From contig NZ_BNAR01000014.1 of NCBI RefSeq assembly GCF_014653695.1, forward strand, positions 79,595 through 137,377: a stretch of 57,783 nucleotides of DNA. Reading direction: 5' to 3'. The notes under the pieces were generated by a model, which searched no databases, was not told the origin of the DNA, and was given only the letters and a program-made list of their open reading frames with translations. The translations under genes were made by a program, and so were the position numbers. This DNA is from Lentzea cavernae (lineage in GTDB: Bacteria; Actinomycetota; Actinomycetes; Mycobacteriales; Pseudonocardiaceae). Of this stretch, positions 24,428 through 32,930 are shown piece by piece (positions within the stretch are counted from its first letter, which is position 1; each line of letters begins with the position of its first letter).

Positions 24428-25324
24428 ATGACCCAGCCCAGCACGCTCCACGACTTCGTGCTCAACCTCCTCAGCGACCCGGCCCTGAAGACCGCGTTCG
24501 CGAACGACGCCCAGGGCACCTTGGAGCAGGCTGGCCTGGCGGACATCACTGCTCTCGACGTGCAGGAAGTCATCCCGCTGGTGCTCGACCTGGTCCCCGC
24601 TGTCGACGGTCTGCCCACCCTCGAGAGCCTCGAGCTGAACCTGCCGGCCGACGACCTGCTCGCCGAAGGCCCGCTCGGCGCCATCAGCCAGCTGCAGGCG
24701 GTCGCGTCTCAGCTGACGTCGTCGGGCGTGAGCCTCAGCGACCTCCACACCTCGTCGGCTGGCGTGCTCGCCGCGGACGCGGACGGCCTGAACCTGATCG
24801 TCGCGAACTCGACCTTCGGCGACATCACCTCGGCCGGCCTGGGCCTCGGCGGCGACTTCTCCGTCGTCGGCGACGTCACCTCGGTCCTCGACCAGACCGC
24901 GTCCCCGCTCACCGGCACCGTCCTCGACGTGGCCGACACCGCCACCGCGACCGTCGACGCGCCGCTGGACGGCGTCACCTCGACCGTTCCCGGTGTCGAC
25001 GGCGTGCTCGGCCAGCTGGGCGGCGTGACCGGCCTCGCCCACGACGCCCTCGGCGTGCTGGGCGGCAGCGACCTCAACCTGGGCGGCCTGCACAGCGGCG
25101 GCCTCGACACCCTCGGCCAGGGCCACGTCGCCGTGCACTCGAACGACACCATCGCGGACGTCGAGCACGCCGCCACCGGCCTCGTCGGCACGGCGACCGG
25201 TGTCGCCGGCACCGCGACCGGCCTGGTCGGCGACGCGGGCCTCGGCAACGTGCTCGGCACCGTCACCGACGTGACCCACAACGTCCCGGTCGTCGGCGAC
25301 CTGGACCTGGGCCTGCTCGGCTGA
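24428..25324 (+). CDS. iniB: IniB-like protein
   Basis: First gene of the divergent ini operon, 298 residues. AGGAG precedes ATG 24428. Residues about 5-55 (LHDFVLNLLSDPALKTAFAN, then LEQAGLADITALDVQEVIPLVLDL) match the IniB N-terminal domain. The rest is a low-complexity chain of repeated Gly, Asp, Val, Thr and Leu segments (GLGLGGDFSVVGDVTSVLDQ; ATGVAGTATGLVGDAGLGN), as in mycobacterial IniB, which is also Gly/Ala-rich and of unknown function. There is no clear signal peptide. In mycobacteria iniB leads the isoniazid- and ethambutol-inducible iniBAC operon. A strong hairpin follows at 25343-25373, so part of the transcripts probably end before iniA. Confidence 0.85.
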   Translation: MTQPSTLHDFVLNLLSDPALKTAFANDAQGTLEQAGLADITALDVQEVIPLVLDLVPAVDGLPTLESLELNLPADDLLAEGPLGAISQLQAVASQLTSSGVSLSDLHTSSAGVLAADADGLNLIVANSTFGDITSAGLGLGGDFSVVGDVTSVLDQTASPLTGTVLDVADTATATVDAPLDGVTSTVPGVDGVLGQLGGVTGLAHDALGVLGGSDLNLGGLHSGGLDTLGQGHVAVHSNDTIADVEHAATGLVGTATGVAGTATGLVGDAGLGNVLGTVTDVTHNVPVVGDLDLGLLG

Positions 25325-25342
25325 GCCACCCTCCCCACGCGG

Positions 25343-25373
25343 ACCGGCCCCGTCCCTCGTGGACGGGGCCGGT
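25343..25373 (+). terminator. Perfect hairpin between iniB and iniA
   Basis: ACCGGCCCCGTCC and GGACGGGGCCGGT form a perfect 13-bp stem with loop CTCGT, followed by TCGTCGTTCCT. It could partly terminate the iniB transcript and set the ratio of iniB to the dynamin genes, or protect the 3-prime end of the iniB message. Confidence 0.75.
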
Positions 25374-25514
25374 TCGTCGTTCCTGACAAAAAGATCAAAA
25401 AGGTTCACGTCTTGTCCGGTGAGCAACGTCACCGTCCGTCCGAACAGCCCCACCAGCCCGAACAAAACCGGTATTGCAATCCAGGCTTTCACCCAAGGGG
25501 GTGAACACGGCACT

Positions 25515-27326
25515 ATGAGTCAGGTGATGGCACCGCCCTGGCTCGACGTGCTCGACGAGACGATCGGGGCCTGCGTCACGCACCGGAGGCCCGACCTGGA
25601 GGCCCGGCTGCGCGAAAAGCGGGCACAGCAACTGGACCCCAAGTTGCGCGTTCTCGTCGTCGGCGAGTCCAAACAAGGCAAGAGCCAGCTCGTCAACGCG
25701 TTGCTCAACGCCCCCGTCTGCGCGGTGGGCGACGACATCACGACGACTGTGCCGACCTTCGTCCAGCACGCCGACACGCCGTCGGCGGCGCTGGTCCGCA
25801 ACGCGTCCGCGGGCGGCTCGATCTTCCACACGCCGACCGAGCGCATCGCCGTTCCGATCGACCAGGTGACGAAACAGGCCGCAGCGCAGCACGTCGTGCG
25901 GGCCGAGATCGGCATCCCCCGCGCGCTGCTCGACAGCGGCCTGGTCCTGATCGACACCCCCGGCGTCGGCGACACCCGCTCCGCGCACACCGCCAGCACG
26001 TTCGCGACGCTGATGCAGGCCGACGCCGTGCTGCTGGTCTCCGACGCGACGGGTGAGCTGACGTCGGCGGAGATGACGCTGCTCAAGAAGGTCATGGAGG
26101 CCTGCCCGAACGTCACGGTGGTCGTCACCAAGATCGACCTGGTGCCGAGCTGGCGCAGCGTCGTGGAGCGCAACCGGGCGCTGCTCGCCCGCGCCGGCAT
26201 CCGCGCGAAGCTCATCCCGGTGTCGAGCGCGCTGCGACTGCGCGCCGCGAAGTCCGGCGACCAGCGCCTCAACGCCGAGTCCGGGTTCCCGGAGCTGGTG
26301 ACGTGCGTGCAGAGCGACATCGTGGCGAGTGCGGACCTGCTGGCCCGCCGCGCCGTCGCCGTCGTGGCGTCCAGCGCGATCACCCAGCTCGTCACGCCGT
26401 TGCGCGAGGAGCTGACGGCCCACGACTCGTCGCACACGGTCGCCACGATCTCGACGCTGCAGGAGGCCCAGCGGCGCGTCGACGAGCTGCGGCGCCGGTC
26501 CGCGCGCTGGCAGAACGTGCTCAACGACGAGATGGCCGACCTGATCTCCGACGTCGAGTACGACCTGCGCGACAGGACCCGCAAGATCCTGCGCGAGGTC
26601 GACAAGACCTACGACGAGGCCGACCCCGCGATCGGCTGGGACAAGTTCGAGCAGTGGCTCGAGGACAACCTCAACGAGGCCGCCACCACGAACTTCGCCT
26701 GGCTGATGGAACGCGCGGAGTGGGTGGCCGCGAAGGTCGCGAGGAACTTCCCCGTCTACCGCGAGGACCTGATCCCGGGTTCCGTGCTGCCGGACGACCT
26801 GCTGGAGCCCGCGAGCAAGCTGGAGAAGCCGAAGATCGAGCCGTTCTCGGTGCCTCAGAAGCTCTTCACCGGTCTGCGCGGCTCCTACGGCGGTGTGCTG
26901 ATGTTCGGTCTGGTCACGTCGCTGGCGGGCATGCCGCTGATCAACGTGATCTCGCTCGGCGCGGGCGCGCTGTTCGGCGGTAAGTCCATTTTGGACGAAT
27001 CCGACCAACGACTCAAGCGCCGCCAGGCAGCCGCGAAGGCCGCCGCGCAACGGCACGTGGACGACTTCTTCATGAAGTTCTCCAAGGACGTCCGCGACTC
27101 CGGGCGACACATCCAGCGCTCGCTGCGCAACCACTTCAGCACGCTCGCCGAAGAGCTGCAGGAGACGTTGCTGGAGTCGGCCCGCAGCGCCAAGCGCGCG
27201 GTGCAGGACGACCAGACCGACCGCGAGCGCAGGATGCGTGAAGGTCGCAAGGAGCTGGACAGGCTCGTCACGCTCTACAAGCGGGTGCAGGCGCTCGGGG
27301 GTCCCGCGATGGAGCTCACCGCGTGA
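25515..27326 (+). CDS. iniA: IniA-like bacterial dynamin GTPase
   Basis: 603-residue dynamin-family membrane-remodelling GTPase. ATG 25515 has GGGGGTG about 12 nt upstream; ATG 25527 is an alternative. GTPase motifs: G1 GESKQGKS (50-57), candidate switch Thr in DDITTTVPT, G3 DTPGVGD (about 146), G4 TKID (about 211). A long helical stalk follows (QEAQRRVDELRRRSARWQNV). Two hydrophobic segments near 455-490 (GVLMFGLVTSLAGMPL, VISLGAGALFGG) would form the membrane paddle, then a second stalk coil ends the chain. Mycobacterial IniA is a dynamin-like protein that acts at the plasma membrane under cell-wall stress and helps tolerate isoniazid. The gene overlaps the next by four bases (GTGA), so IniA and IniC are made together. 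Confidence 0.9.
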   Translation: MSQVMAPPWLDVLDETIGACVTHRRPDLEARLREKRAQQLDPKLRVLVVGESKQGKSQLVNALLNAPVCAVGDDITTTVPTFVQHADTPSAALVRNASAGGSIFHTPTERIAVPIDQVTKQAAAQHVVRAEIGIPRALLDSGLVLIDTPGVGDTRSAHTASTFATLMQADAVLLVSDATGELTSAEMTLLKKVMEACPNVTVVVTKIDLVPSWRSVVERNRALLARAGIRAKLIPVSSALRLRAAKSGDQRLNAESGFPELVTCVQSDIVASADLLARRAVAVVASSAITQLVTPLREELTAHDSSHTVATISTLQEAQRRVDELRRRSARWQNVLNDEMADLISDVEYDLRDRTRKILREVDKTYDEADPAIGWDKFEQWLEDNLNEAATTNFAWLMERAEWVAAKVARNFPVYREDLIPGSVLPDDLLEPASKLEKPKIEPFSVPQKLFTGLRGSYGGVLMFGLVTSLAGMPLINVISLGAGALFGGKSILDESDQRLKRRQAAAKAAAQRHVDDFFMKFSKDVRDSGRHIQRSLRNHFSTLAEELQETLLESARSAKRAVQDDQTDRERRMREGRKELDRLVTLYKRVQALGGPAMELTA

Positions 27327-28717
27327 CACTGGACCGCGTCGTCTGGTCGATGCTGCAGGAGGCACTGGGCGTCTACCGCGACAGCCCCCGCGCCACGGCC
27401 TGGCTGCGCTCGCACGCCGAGCGCTACACCGAACCCGTGCGGATCGCGGTGGCCGGGCGGTCGCGGATCGGCAAGTCCACTGTGGTCAACGCGCTGGTCG
27501 GTGACGAGTTCACGCCGCAGAGCTCGTTCGTCTGGTACCGCGGCGGCACCGAGCCGCGGGCGCACGTGTTCACCGGCCCAGGACGTCCGCACGAGCTCAC
27601 GATCGGCAGGCGGGGCAACCGCCACCACGTCGAGACCGGCCAGTTCGACCGCGCCGACCGGGTCGTCGTCGACTGGCCGGCGCGGACGCTGCGCGACGTC
27701 GTGCTGATCGACACGCCGTCCGAGGCGACGCCGGAGCAGGTGCTCGGTGACGCGGACGCGTTGCTGTACCTGATGCGGCACGTGCAGGACGAGGACCTGA
27801 AGTTCCTCCAGTCCGCCAACGACCACCCCATCGCCCGCACCGCCGCGGTGCACACGGTCGCGGTGCTCGCGCGCGCCGACGAGATCGGCGCCGGCCGGAT
27901 CGACGCGCTGTCGTCGGCCAAGCAGATCGCCCGCCGCTACCGCCGCGACCCGGCCGTGCAACCGTTGTGCCAGAACGTGGTCTCGGTCGCCGGGCTGCTC
28001 GCCGTGGCCGCGAAGACGTTGCGGGAGGACGAGTTCGCGGCGCTGCGGGTGCTGTCGTCGCTGGGCCGCGAGGAGCTCGAGGACCACCTGCTGTCGGCGG
28101 ACCGGTTCGTCGGCGACCCGTTCCCGCTGACGATGGAACCGGCGGTGCGGCAGGCGTTGCTGGAGCGGTTCGGGATCTTCGGCGTCCGGCTGATCACCGC
28201 GTTGATCCGGCAGGGCTTCGACTCGCAGGTGAAGCTGACCGGGCAGTTGGTGCAGCGCAGCGGGCTCGGCGAGCTGCGCGACTCGATCGCGGTGCACTTC
28301 ACCGAACGCCGTGAGGTGCTGAAGGCGCGTTCGGCGATGCTGGCGCTCGACGTGCTGTTCCGGATGGAGCCGCGGCCCAGCGCCCGCAAGCTGATGGCCG
28401 ACCTCGAACGGGTCGTGGCCTCCGCGCACGACTTCCGCGAACTCCGGCTCGTCGCCGCGCTGCAGTCGGGACGCACGAAGCTGCCGGCCGAACTGCAGGC
28501 GGAGGCGCTGCGGCTCGTCGGCGCCGAGGGCGTGGCTCCGGCGGCACGGCTGGGTTTCGAGTACGAGGCCGACGCCCGCGAGCTGCGCGAGGCGTTGCTG
28601 GACGCGCTGCTGCGGTGGCAGGCGCAGGCCGCCGACGTGCACGCGCCCCACGACCAGCGCAAGGCCGCCCAGATCGTCGTCCGCACGTGCGAGGGCCTGC
28701 TCCCCCAGTTCTCCTGA
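27323..28717 (+). CDS. iniC: IniC-like dynamin GTPase partner
   Basis: 464-residue second dynamin-like GTPase, starting at GTG 27323 within the stop of iniA. G1 is GRSRIGKST (45-53). G3 reads DTPSEAT, lacking the usual Gly after DTP, and the G4 position reads LARADE in place of T/NKxD, so GTP recognition may be weaker than in IniA. The C-terminal two thirds are helical stalk without the hydrophobic paddle of the IniA-like protein, matching the IniA/IniC size difference in mycobacteria. Two-protein bacterial dynamins often work as unequal pairs; a coupled start supports fixed stoichiometry. The next gene starts 14 bp downstream on the same strand but belongs to another pathway. Confidence 0.86.
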   Translation: MTLDRVVWSMLQEALGVYRDSPRATAWLRSHAERYTEPVRIAVAGRSRIGKSTVVNALVGDEFTPQSSFVWYRGGTEPRAHVFTGPGRPHELTIGRRGNRHHVETGQFDRADRVVVDWPARTLRDVVLIDTPSEATPEQVLGDADALLYLMRHVQDEDLKFLQSANDHPIARTAAVHTVAVLARADEIGAGRIDALSSAKQIARRYRRDPAVQPLCQNVVSVAGLLAVAAKTLREDEFAALRVLSSLGREELEDHLLSADRFVGDPFPLTMEPAVRQALLERFGIFGVRLITALIRQGFDSQVKLTGQLVQRSGLGELRDSIAVHFTERREVLKARSAMLALDVLFRMEPRPSARKLMADLERVVASAHDFRELRLVAALQSGRTKLPAELQAEALRLVGAEGVAPAARLGFEYEADARELREALLDALLRWQAQAADVHAPHDQRKAAQIVVRTCEGLLPQFS

Positions 28718-28731
28718 GGCACGATGTCGGC

Positions 28732-30009
28732 ATGGAACTCGTGCGGTGGGAGCCCGAGCACTTCGGCTACATGCTGCGGTGGGCGACCGATCCCCGGATG
28801 ACGGCGTACGTCGGCAACGGCATGCCCTGGACCCCCGACTACGTGGTCGAACGGCACGAGCAGGCGCTGAAGCACTGGGAGGACCACGGCTTCGGGCTGC
28901 ACGTGGTCGTCGAGGACGGCGTGGTCATCGGGCTCGCGCAGATGCTCGACGGCGACCTGGGCGAGATCGAGATCGGTTACTGGATCGACCCGGCGCACTG
29001 GGGACGCGGCGTCGCCACCGAGGTCGCTGCGCAGTTGCGGGACAAGGCGCTCGCCATCTCCGACCGGGTCGTGGCCGGGACCGACGCGCGCAACGACGCG
29101 TCCGGGCGCGTGCTGGAGAAGGCCGGGCTGACCTACTTCACGAGCAAGGACATGGGCGGAAGACTTCAACACCACTACGCGTTGGACCGGAGCATGAGCG
29201 ACAAGGGAGTCCTGCGGTACAGCGCTTTCACGACCGATCCGGCCGGCGGGAACCCGGCGGGCGTGGTGCTCGACGCGTCCGACCTGACCGACGACGAGAT
29301 GCTGGCGATCGCGGCGAAGGTGGGCTACTCGGAGACGGCGTTCGTGGTGCCGCGTTCCGGCGGCCGGGAGTTCGACGTCCGGTACTTCAGTCCCAAGGCC
29401 GAGGTGCCGTTCTGCGGGCACGCGACGATCGCCACGTCGGTCGCGCTGGCGGAGCGGATCGGCGAGGGGCCGCTGACGTTCCACACGCCGGCGGGTGAGA
29501 TCAGCATCGAGACCTCCGGTGGCACCGCGTCGTTGACGAGCGTGCCGACCTCGACGGCTCCGGCCGACCCCTCGCTGGTGTCGGCCGCTCTGGAGGCGCT
29601 GGGGTACTCCGAGATCGGGTCCGGGCCGGTGCACGTCGGCTTCGGCGGCGCTCGGCACCTGTTGATCCCCTTGAAGGACCGCGCCCAGCTGAGCACGCTG
29701 GACTACGACTTCGACGCGTTGCGGGACTTGATGCTGGCGCACGACCTCACGACGGTGCACTTGTTCTGGCGCGAGTCCGCGGACGTCGTGCACGCCCGTG
29801 ACCCGTTCCCCGTCGGCGGCGTCGTGGAGGACGCGGCGACCGGGGCGGCCGCTGCCGCGTTCGGCGGCTACCTGCGCGATCTCGAAGGGCCGCAGCGGTT
29901 CGTGATCCTGCAGGGCGAGGACATGGGACGGCCGTCGCGGCTGGAGGTCGACGCCACCCGCGAAGACCGCCGCGTCACCGTCACGGGCGCCGCCGTCGTC
30001 ATTCCTTGA
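28732..30009 (+). CDS. GNAT acetyltransferase - PhzF isomerase fusion
   Basis: Single chain of 425 residues with two enzyme domains in one frame. Residues 1-158 are a GNAT domain: MELVRWEPEHFGYMLRWATD, GEIEIGYWIDPAHWGRGVAT (acetyl-CoA motif A) and ASGRVLEKAGL. Residues about 163-425 are a PhzF-type isomerase of the diaminopimelate-epimerase fold: FTTDPAGGNPAGVVL, the catalytic Glu in GYSETAFVV, FCGHATIATS, and VEDAATGAAAAAFGGYL near the C-terminus. The linker HHYALDRSMSDKGVL contains an internal Met with no ribosome-binding site, so I call one protein. Substrates are unknown; fusion suggests sequential or co-regulated action on one metabolite. ATG 28732 follows iniC closely, but its function gives no link to it. 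Confidence 0.85.
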   Translation: MELVRWEPEHFGYMLRWATDPRMTAYVGNGMPWTPDYVVERHEQALKHWEDHGFGLHVVVEDGVVIGLAQMLDGDLGEIEIGYWIDPAHWGRGVATEVAAQLRDKALAISDRVVAGTDARNDASGRVLEKAGLTYFTSKDMGGRLQHHYALDRSMSDKGVLRYSAFTTDPAGGNPAGVVLDASDLTDDEMLAIAAKVGYSETAFVVPRSGGREFDVRYFSPKAEVPFCGHATIATSVALAERIGEGPLTFHTPAGEISIETSGGTASLTSVPTSTAPADPSLVSAALEALGYSEIGSGPVHVGFGGARHLLIPLKDRAQLSTLDYDFDALRDLMLAHDLTTVHLFWRESADVVHARDPFPVGGVVEDAATGAAAAAFGGYLRDLEGPQRFVILQGEDMGRPSRLEVDATREDRRVTVTGAAVVIP

Positions 30010-30190
30010 GGCTCGACGCCGCTGCCGCAAGCGCAGGGTGTTGCGACAGCAGCGTCGAACCGAGGGGTGCGCACCCTCCCGCGCCGGACCCGTGAGCGCT
30101 GCCGCAAGCGCCGGGCCGGAAGATCGATCGAAGTCACTATGCCCCGATCGAAGGGTGGCGGCGCATTCAGAAGGGGGATACAAGGTCTTT

Positions 30191-31141
30191 ATGCCCGAGC
30201 TGGAGCTCCGCCACCTCCGCGCGGTACGAACCATCGCCGAGGAAGGCAGCGTGACCAGGGCCGCGACGCGGCTCGGACTCACCCAACCCGCCCTGTCGGC
30301 CCAGTTGCGCACGGTGGAGAGACTGGTCGGCGGCCAGCTGTTCGACCGGACGCGCAACGGTTGCGTCCCAACGGACCTGGGCCGCCGAGTGCTGGGCACG
30401 GCACGACTGGTCCTCGACGAGATGGCGCAGCTGATGAGCACGACCCCGGCCGCGGACCGGCGGGGTCCGTTGATCTTCGGCTGCATCCCGATCCTGTACT
30501 TCGCCCGGCTCGTGGAGGGGCTGCGCGAGCTCAACTCCGACGTGCGGGCGGAGGTCCGGCCTTCGTCCGCCGAGATCGTGGACATGCTCGAGGGCGGGCA
30601 GGTGCACGTGGCGTTGTTCGAGTTCTTCGACGGGATGCACGCCCGGGATCTGGCCGGGATCGAGTTGCGGAAGCTCGTGACGGAGCCCGCTTTTGTGGCG
30701 TTGTCGGAGACGGATCCGTTGGCCGGCCTCGAGGAGGTTGATCTCGGGCAGTTGGCTGATCGGGACTGGGTCACGCCGCCGAAGCAGAACATCGGGAGCC
30801 GGACGCAGATGTTCCAGGTGTGTGCGGATGCCGGGTTCGTGCCCCGGCTCACGCATCACACCGGGGAGGCGAGCATGGCTCGGGGGTTGGTGGCCGGGGG
30901 GTGTGTGTCTTTTGCCGCTGCGCCTTCGCGGACCGGGGAGGGGATCGTGATCCGGCGGTTGCGGGGGATGCCGTTGATGACTGACATCTTCGTGGCCATG
31001 CGGCGGGATTCGCCGGTGGCTGGGCGGGCGCATGAGGTGTTCGCTTGTGCGGCTGCGGCTTATCGGTCGGTGTTGGATCGGAATCCGGATTACCGGAAGT
31101 GGTGGGACGCGCATCCGGAGGCGCATCCGGAGTTCAACTGA
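30191..31141 (+). CDS. LysR-family transcription regulator
   Basis: 316-residue LysR-type regulator. ATG 30191 opens the winged helix-turn-helix ELRHLRAVRTIAEEGSVTRA with AATRLGLTQPALSAQLRTVE; GGGGGA lies upstream at a longer than ideal spacing. The linker helix runs to about residue 85, and the rest is a periplasmic-binding-type effector domain (RRGPLIFGCIPILYFARLVE, VDMLEGGQVHVALFEF) that would bind a small co-inducer. LysR genes usually control a divergent neighbour, but here the upstream gene is co-oriented (181 bp away), so the target is unclear; the GNAT-PhzF gene is one option. Codon bias in the last third drifts towards G-rich choices like those of the noncoding region that follows. 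Confidence 0.92.
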   Translation: MPELELRHLRAVRTIAEEGSVTRAATRLGLTQPALSAQLRTVERLVGGQLFDRTRNGCVPTDLGRRVLGTARLVLDEMAQLMSTTPAADRRGPLIFGCIPILYFARLVEGLRELNSDVRAEVRPSSAEIVDMLEGGQVHVALFEFFDGMHARDLAGIELRKLVTEPAFVALSETDPLAGLEEVDLGQLADRDWVTPPKQNIGSRTQMFQVCADAGFVPRLTHHTGEASMARGLVAGGCVSFAAAPSRTGEGIVIRRLRGMPLMTDIFVAMRRDSPVAGRAHEVFACAAAAYRSVLDRNPDYRKWWDAHPEAHPEFN

Positions 31142-31600
31142 TCGCGTCGCTTCGCTTGCTGGGGTGGTGCGCAGTCGGCTTGCGTTGGTTTGTCGCGGTT
31201 CCAGCGGGGTTGGTCGCGTTCCCGGAAGAGAGGTCGCCTTGCGAGGACGGGCGCGCGGGTCGTGACGAATCACGGGCTGGCGATTGGGGCTTGACCTTGA
31301 GCCTCTGGCGGGGTGCTTGACGGCCGGAAAGGCCGGGCTGAAAAGCGCCCGGCCGTGCCCGATGAGGGGTAGCACCCCGCCACTCAAGGTCAAGCCCCAA
31401 TCGCAGGACCGGGGTGCACCGCTGCCCAGTCGTATGAGTTCGGACGGCTCGCTGCGCATCGCCACGCCAGGTTTCGTCCGAGGTTGCCTTTGCGATGTCG
31501 GCTACCGGTTGGCACCGCGCGGGTCGGCTTGTTGCGGCTGGTGCCGGTTCCAGCGGGGTGGTCGCCTTGCGTGCGTTCGTCGCCTTGTGCGGGTGGTTCG
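31142..31600. other. 459-bp intergenic region with palindrome and flanking direct repeats
   Basis: Between the convergent LysR and quinone-reductase genes. Two imperfect direct repeats of about 45 bp (31174-31218 and 31523-31566; shared GGTTCCAGCGGGG core) flank a 125-bp palindrome. Open frames crossing it have no start signals or recognisable products. I see no gene here. Confidence 0.7.
31280..31404. repeat. 125-bp palindromic element
   Basis: Perfect 22-bp arms at 31280-31301 and 31383-31404 (left arm begins GCGATTGGGGCTTGACCTTG). Inside them TGGCGGGGTGCT (31306-31317) pairs with AGCACCCCGCCA (31371-31382), leaving a 4-nt bulge on the left. A further inner hairpin GGCCGGGC-TGAAAAGC-GCCCGGCC caps it. 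Any transcript would fold into one long branched hairpin; it could also serve as a strong bidirectional terminator. Confidence 0.9.
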
Positions 31601-32359
31601 TCAGATCTTGATCGGCGTCGAGGGGCGGCCGATGAGCTTTTCGAGGTCTGGGCGGACCTCGGCGAAAACGCCCTCGCGGATGGCCTTGAAGAAGTCGACG
31701 AAGATCGGCGGGACGCCCGCCGCGATCAGGTCGTCGTCGCTGACGTCCTGGTACCTGTCGCCGGCGAGTTCCGGGAAGGACCAGGAGGTCGAGCCCGTCA
31801 GTTCGTAGACGGCGTTCTCGTGGCCCGGGGTGGTGAGGGCTGCTGCTGCGGCGAGGGCGAAGTCGTCGCGGGCCGCGCTGGCCACTCGGCCGTCCTTCGT
31901 GGAGATGGCGACGGTGTCTCCGGAGAGGACGCCCAGGTAGTTCTCGTGGTACATGCCGTTGCGCAGGAAGGTGAAGGGGATGCCGGTGGCGCGGATGGCC
32001 TCTTCGGTGGCCTTGTGGACGGCGGCCACGCTCACCGTGGAGGTGTCCGCGTCGGTGACGCTCGTGTAGAAGATGTGGCCCACGCCGTGTTCCACGGCCT
32101 TGGCGATGGCGTTCTCGTGCTGCTGGACGCGGGTGGCGGTGTCGGGGGCTTCGCCGGACACGATGAGGAGCTTGTCGGCGCCCCGGAAGTTGAGGGTCTC
32201 GGGCTGTTCGAAGTCGCCCTGGCGGACCTCGACGCCCTCGGTGGTGAACTTCTCCGGCGCGCGGACGGACACGATGACCTGCTCGTCCGTGCGGTCGAGG
32301 ACGTGGCGGACCACTGCGCTGCCGAGTTGGCCGGTTGCCCCGGTGATGAGGATCGTCAT
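31601..32359 (-). CDS. NmrA/QorB-type NAD(P)H-binding oxidoreductase
   Basis: 252-residue atypical short-chain dehydrogenase of the quinone-reductase-2 (QorB/NmrA) group. ATG 32359 opens the nucleotide-binding strand MTILITGATGQLGSAVVRHV, with GATGQLG as the Rossmann glycine motif. Later blocks fit the family: VRQGDFEQPETL, VGHIFYTSVTDADTS, ATEEAIRATGIPFTFLRNGMYHENYL and a C-terminal substrate cap. It probably reduces quinones or related electrophiles with NADPH in the cytoplasm. It is divergent from an HxlR-type gene with a perfect operator between them, the same arrangement as qor2/qorR in Corynebacterium glutamicum, which suggests induction by quinone or diamide stress. Confidence 0.9.
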   Translation of the reverse strand: MTILITGATGQLGSAVVRHVLDRTDEQVIVSVRAPEKFTTEGVEVRQGDFEQPETLNFRGADKLLIVSGEAPDTATRVQQHENAIAKAVEHGVGHIFYTSVTDADTSTVSVAAVHKATEEAIRATGIPFTFLRNGMYHENYLGVLSGDTVAISTKDGRVASAARDDFALAAAAALTTPGHENAVYELTGSTSWSFPELAGDRYQDVSDDDLIAAGVPPIFVDFFKAIREGVFAEVRPDLEKLIGRPSTPIKI

Positions 32360-32390
32360 GGCGTCCACGCTAGGGACAGCGCTAACCTTT

Positions 32391-32423
32391 CGTAAGTACC
32401 GACTTTGGAGTTGGGTACTTACG
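32391..32423. promoter_or_regulatory. Perfect inverted-repeat operator, HxlR type
   Basis: CGTAAGTACC (32391-32400) and GGTACTTACG (32414-32423) are exact inverted repeats with a 13-bp spacer. They lie in the 75-bp gap between the divergent reductase and HxlR genes and just upstream of the HxlR ribosome-binding site. Position and symmetry fit an autoregulatory site for the HxlR-type dimer. Confidence 0.8.
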
Positions 32424-32434
32424 TGGAGGTGAGC

Positions 32435-32779
32435 ATGCAGGTCACGATGTGTCCCGAGCGGGCGATCATGGAGCACGTCACAAGCCGGTGGGGTGTTCTG
32501 GTGCTGCAGGCGCTGTCCAACGGGGAGGCGTGGCGGTTCAGCGAGTTGCGGCGTGAGCTGGAGCTGGCGAGCGAGAAGATGCTCACGCAGACGTTGCGGA
32601 CGCTGGAGCGGGACGGGTTCGTGCACCGGGAGGTCTTCCCGGTCATCCCGCCGCACGTCGAGTACACGCTGACGCCCCTCGGGAAGGGGGCGGCTGGGCA
32701 CCTCGTGGCGCTGGCTTCGTGGATCCTCGCCAACGAGCCGGAGGTCACGCAGGCGCAGGCGCGCTATGACGCGTCCTGA
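32435..32779 (+). CDS. HxlR-family (DUF24) redox-type repressor
   Basis: 114-residue winged-helix regulator; ATG 32435 follows GGAGGTGAGC closely. The sequence MQVTMCPERAIMEHVTSRWG places a Cys at position 6, the site of the conserved redox-active Cys in HypR, YodB and QorR. The wing region reads FSELRRELELASEKMLTQTL and RTLERDGFVHREVFPVIPPHVEYTL (in two blocks), standard for the family. There is no other Cys, so oxidation would link subunits or bind a small thiol. It probably represses the divergent quinone-reductase gene and itself through the repeat at 32391-32423 and is released by electrophiles. The chemical signal is inferred from family members. Confidence 0.93.
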   Translation: MQVTMCPERAIMEHVTSRWGVLVLQALSNGEAWRFSELRRELELASEKMLTQTLRTLERDGFVHREVFPVIPPHVEYTLTPLGKGAAGHLVALASWILANEPEVTQAQARYDAS

Positions 32780-32930
32780 GGTTCACCGGAGCTGACGGGC
32801 CCAGACATCGGATTACTCACCCGATTGCGTAGTGAAGGTTGTCACGCGTGAGCCTAGATCGCGAGGCAGAGATCGGATGGGTCACGATCAGGGGGCGCGA
32901 TCGGAGGCCTTGAACTGGCACAATGGACCA

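Noticed and set aside
27937..30852. Minus-strand frame of 971 codons opposite iniC, GNAT-PhzF and lysR
   Set aside because: It spans three well-supported plus-strand genes and has no recognisable domain.
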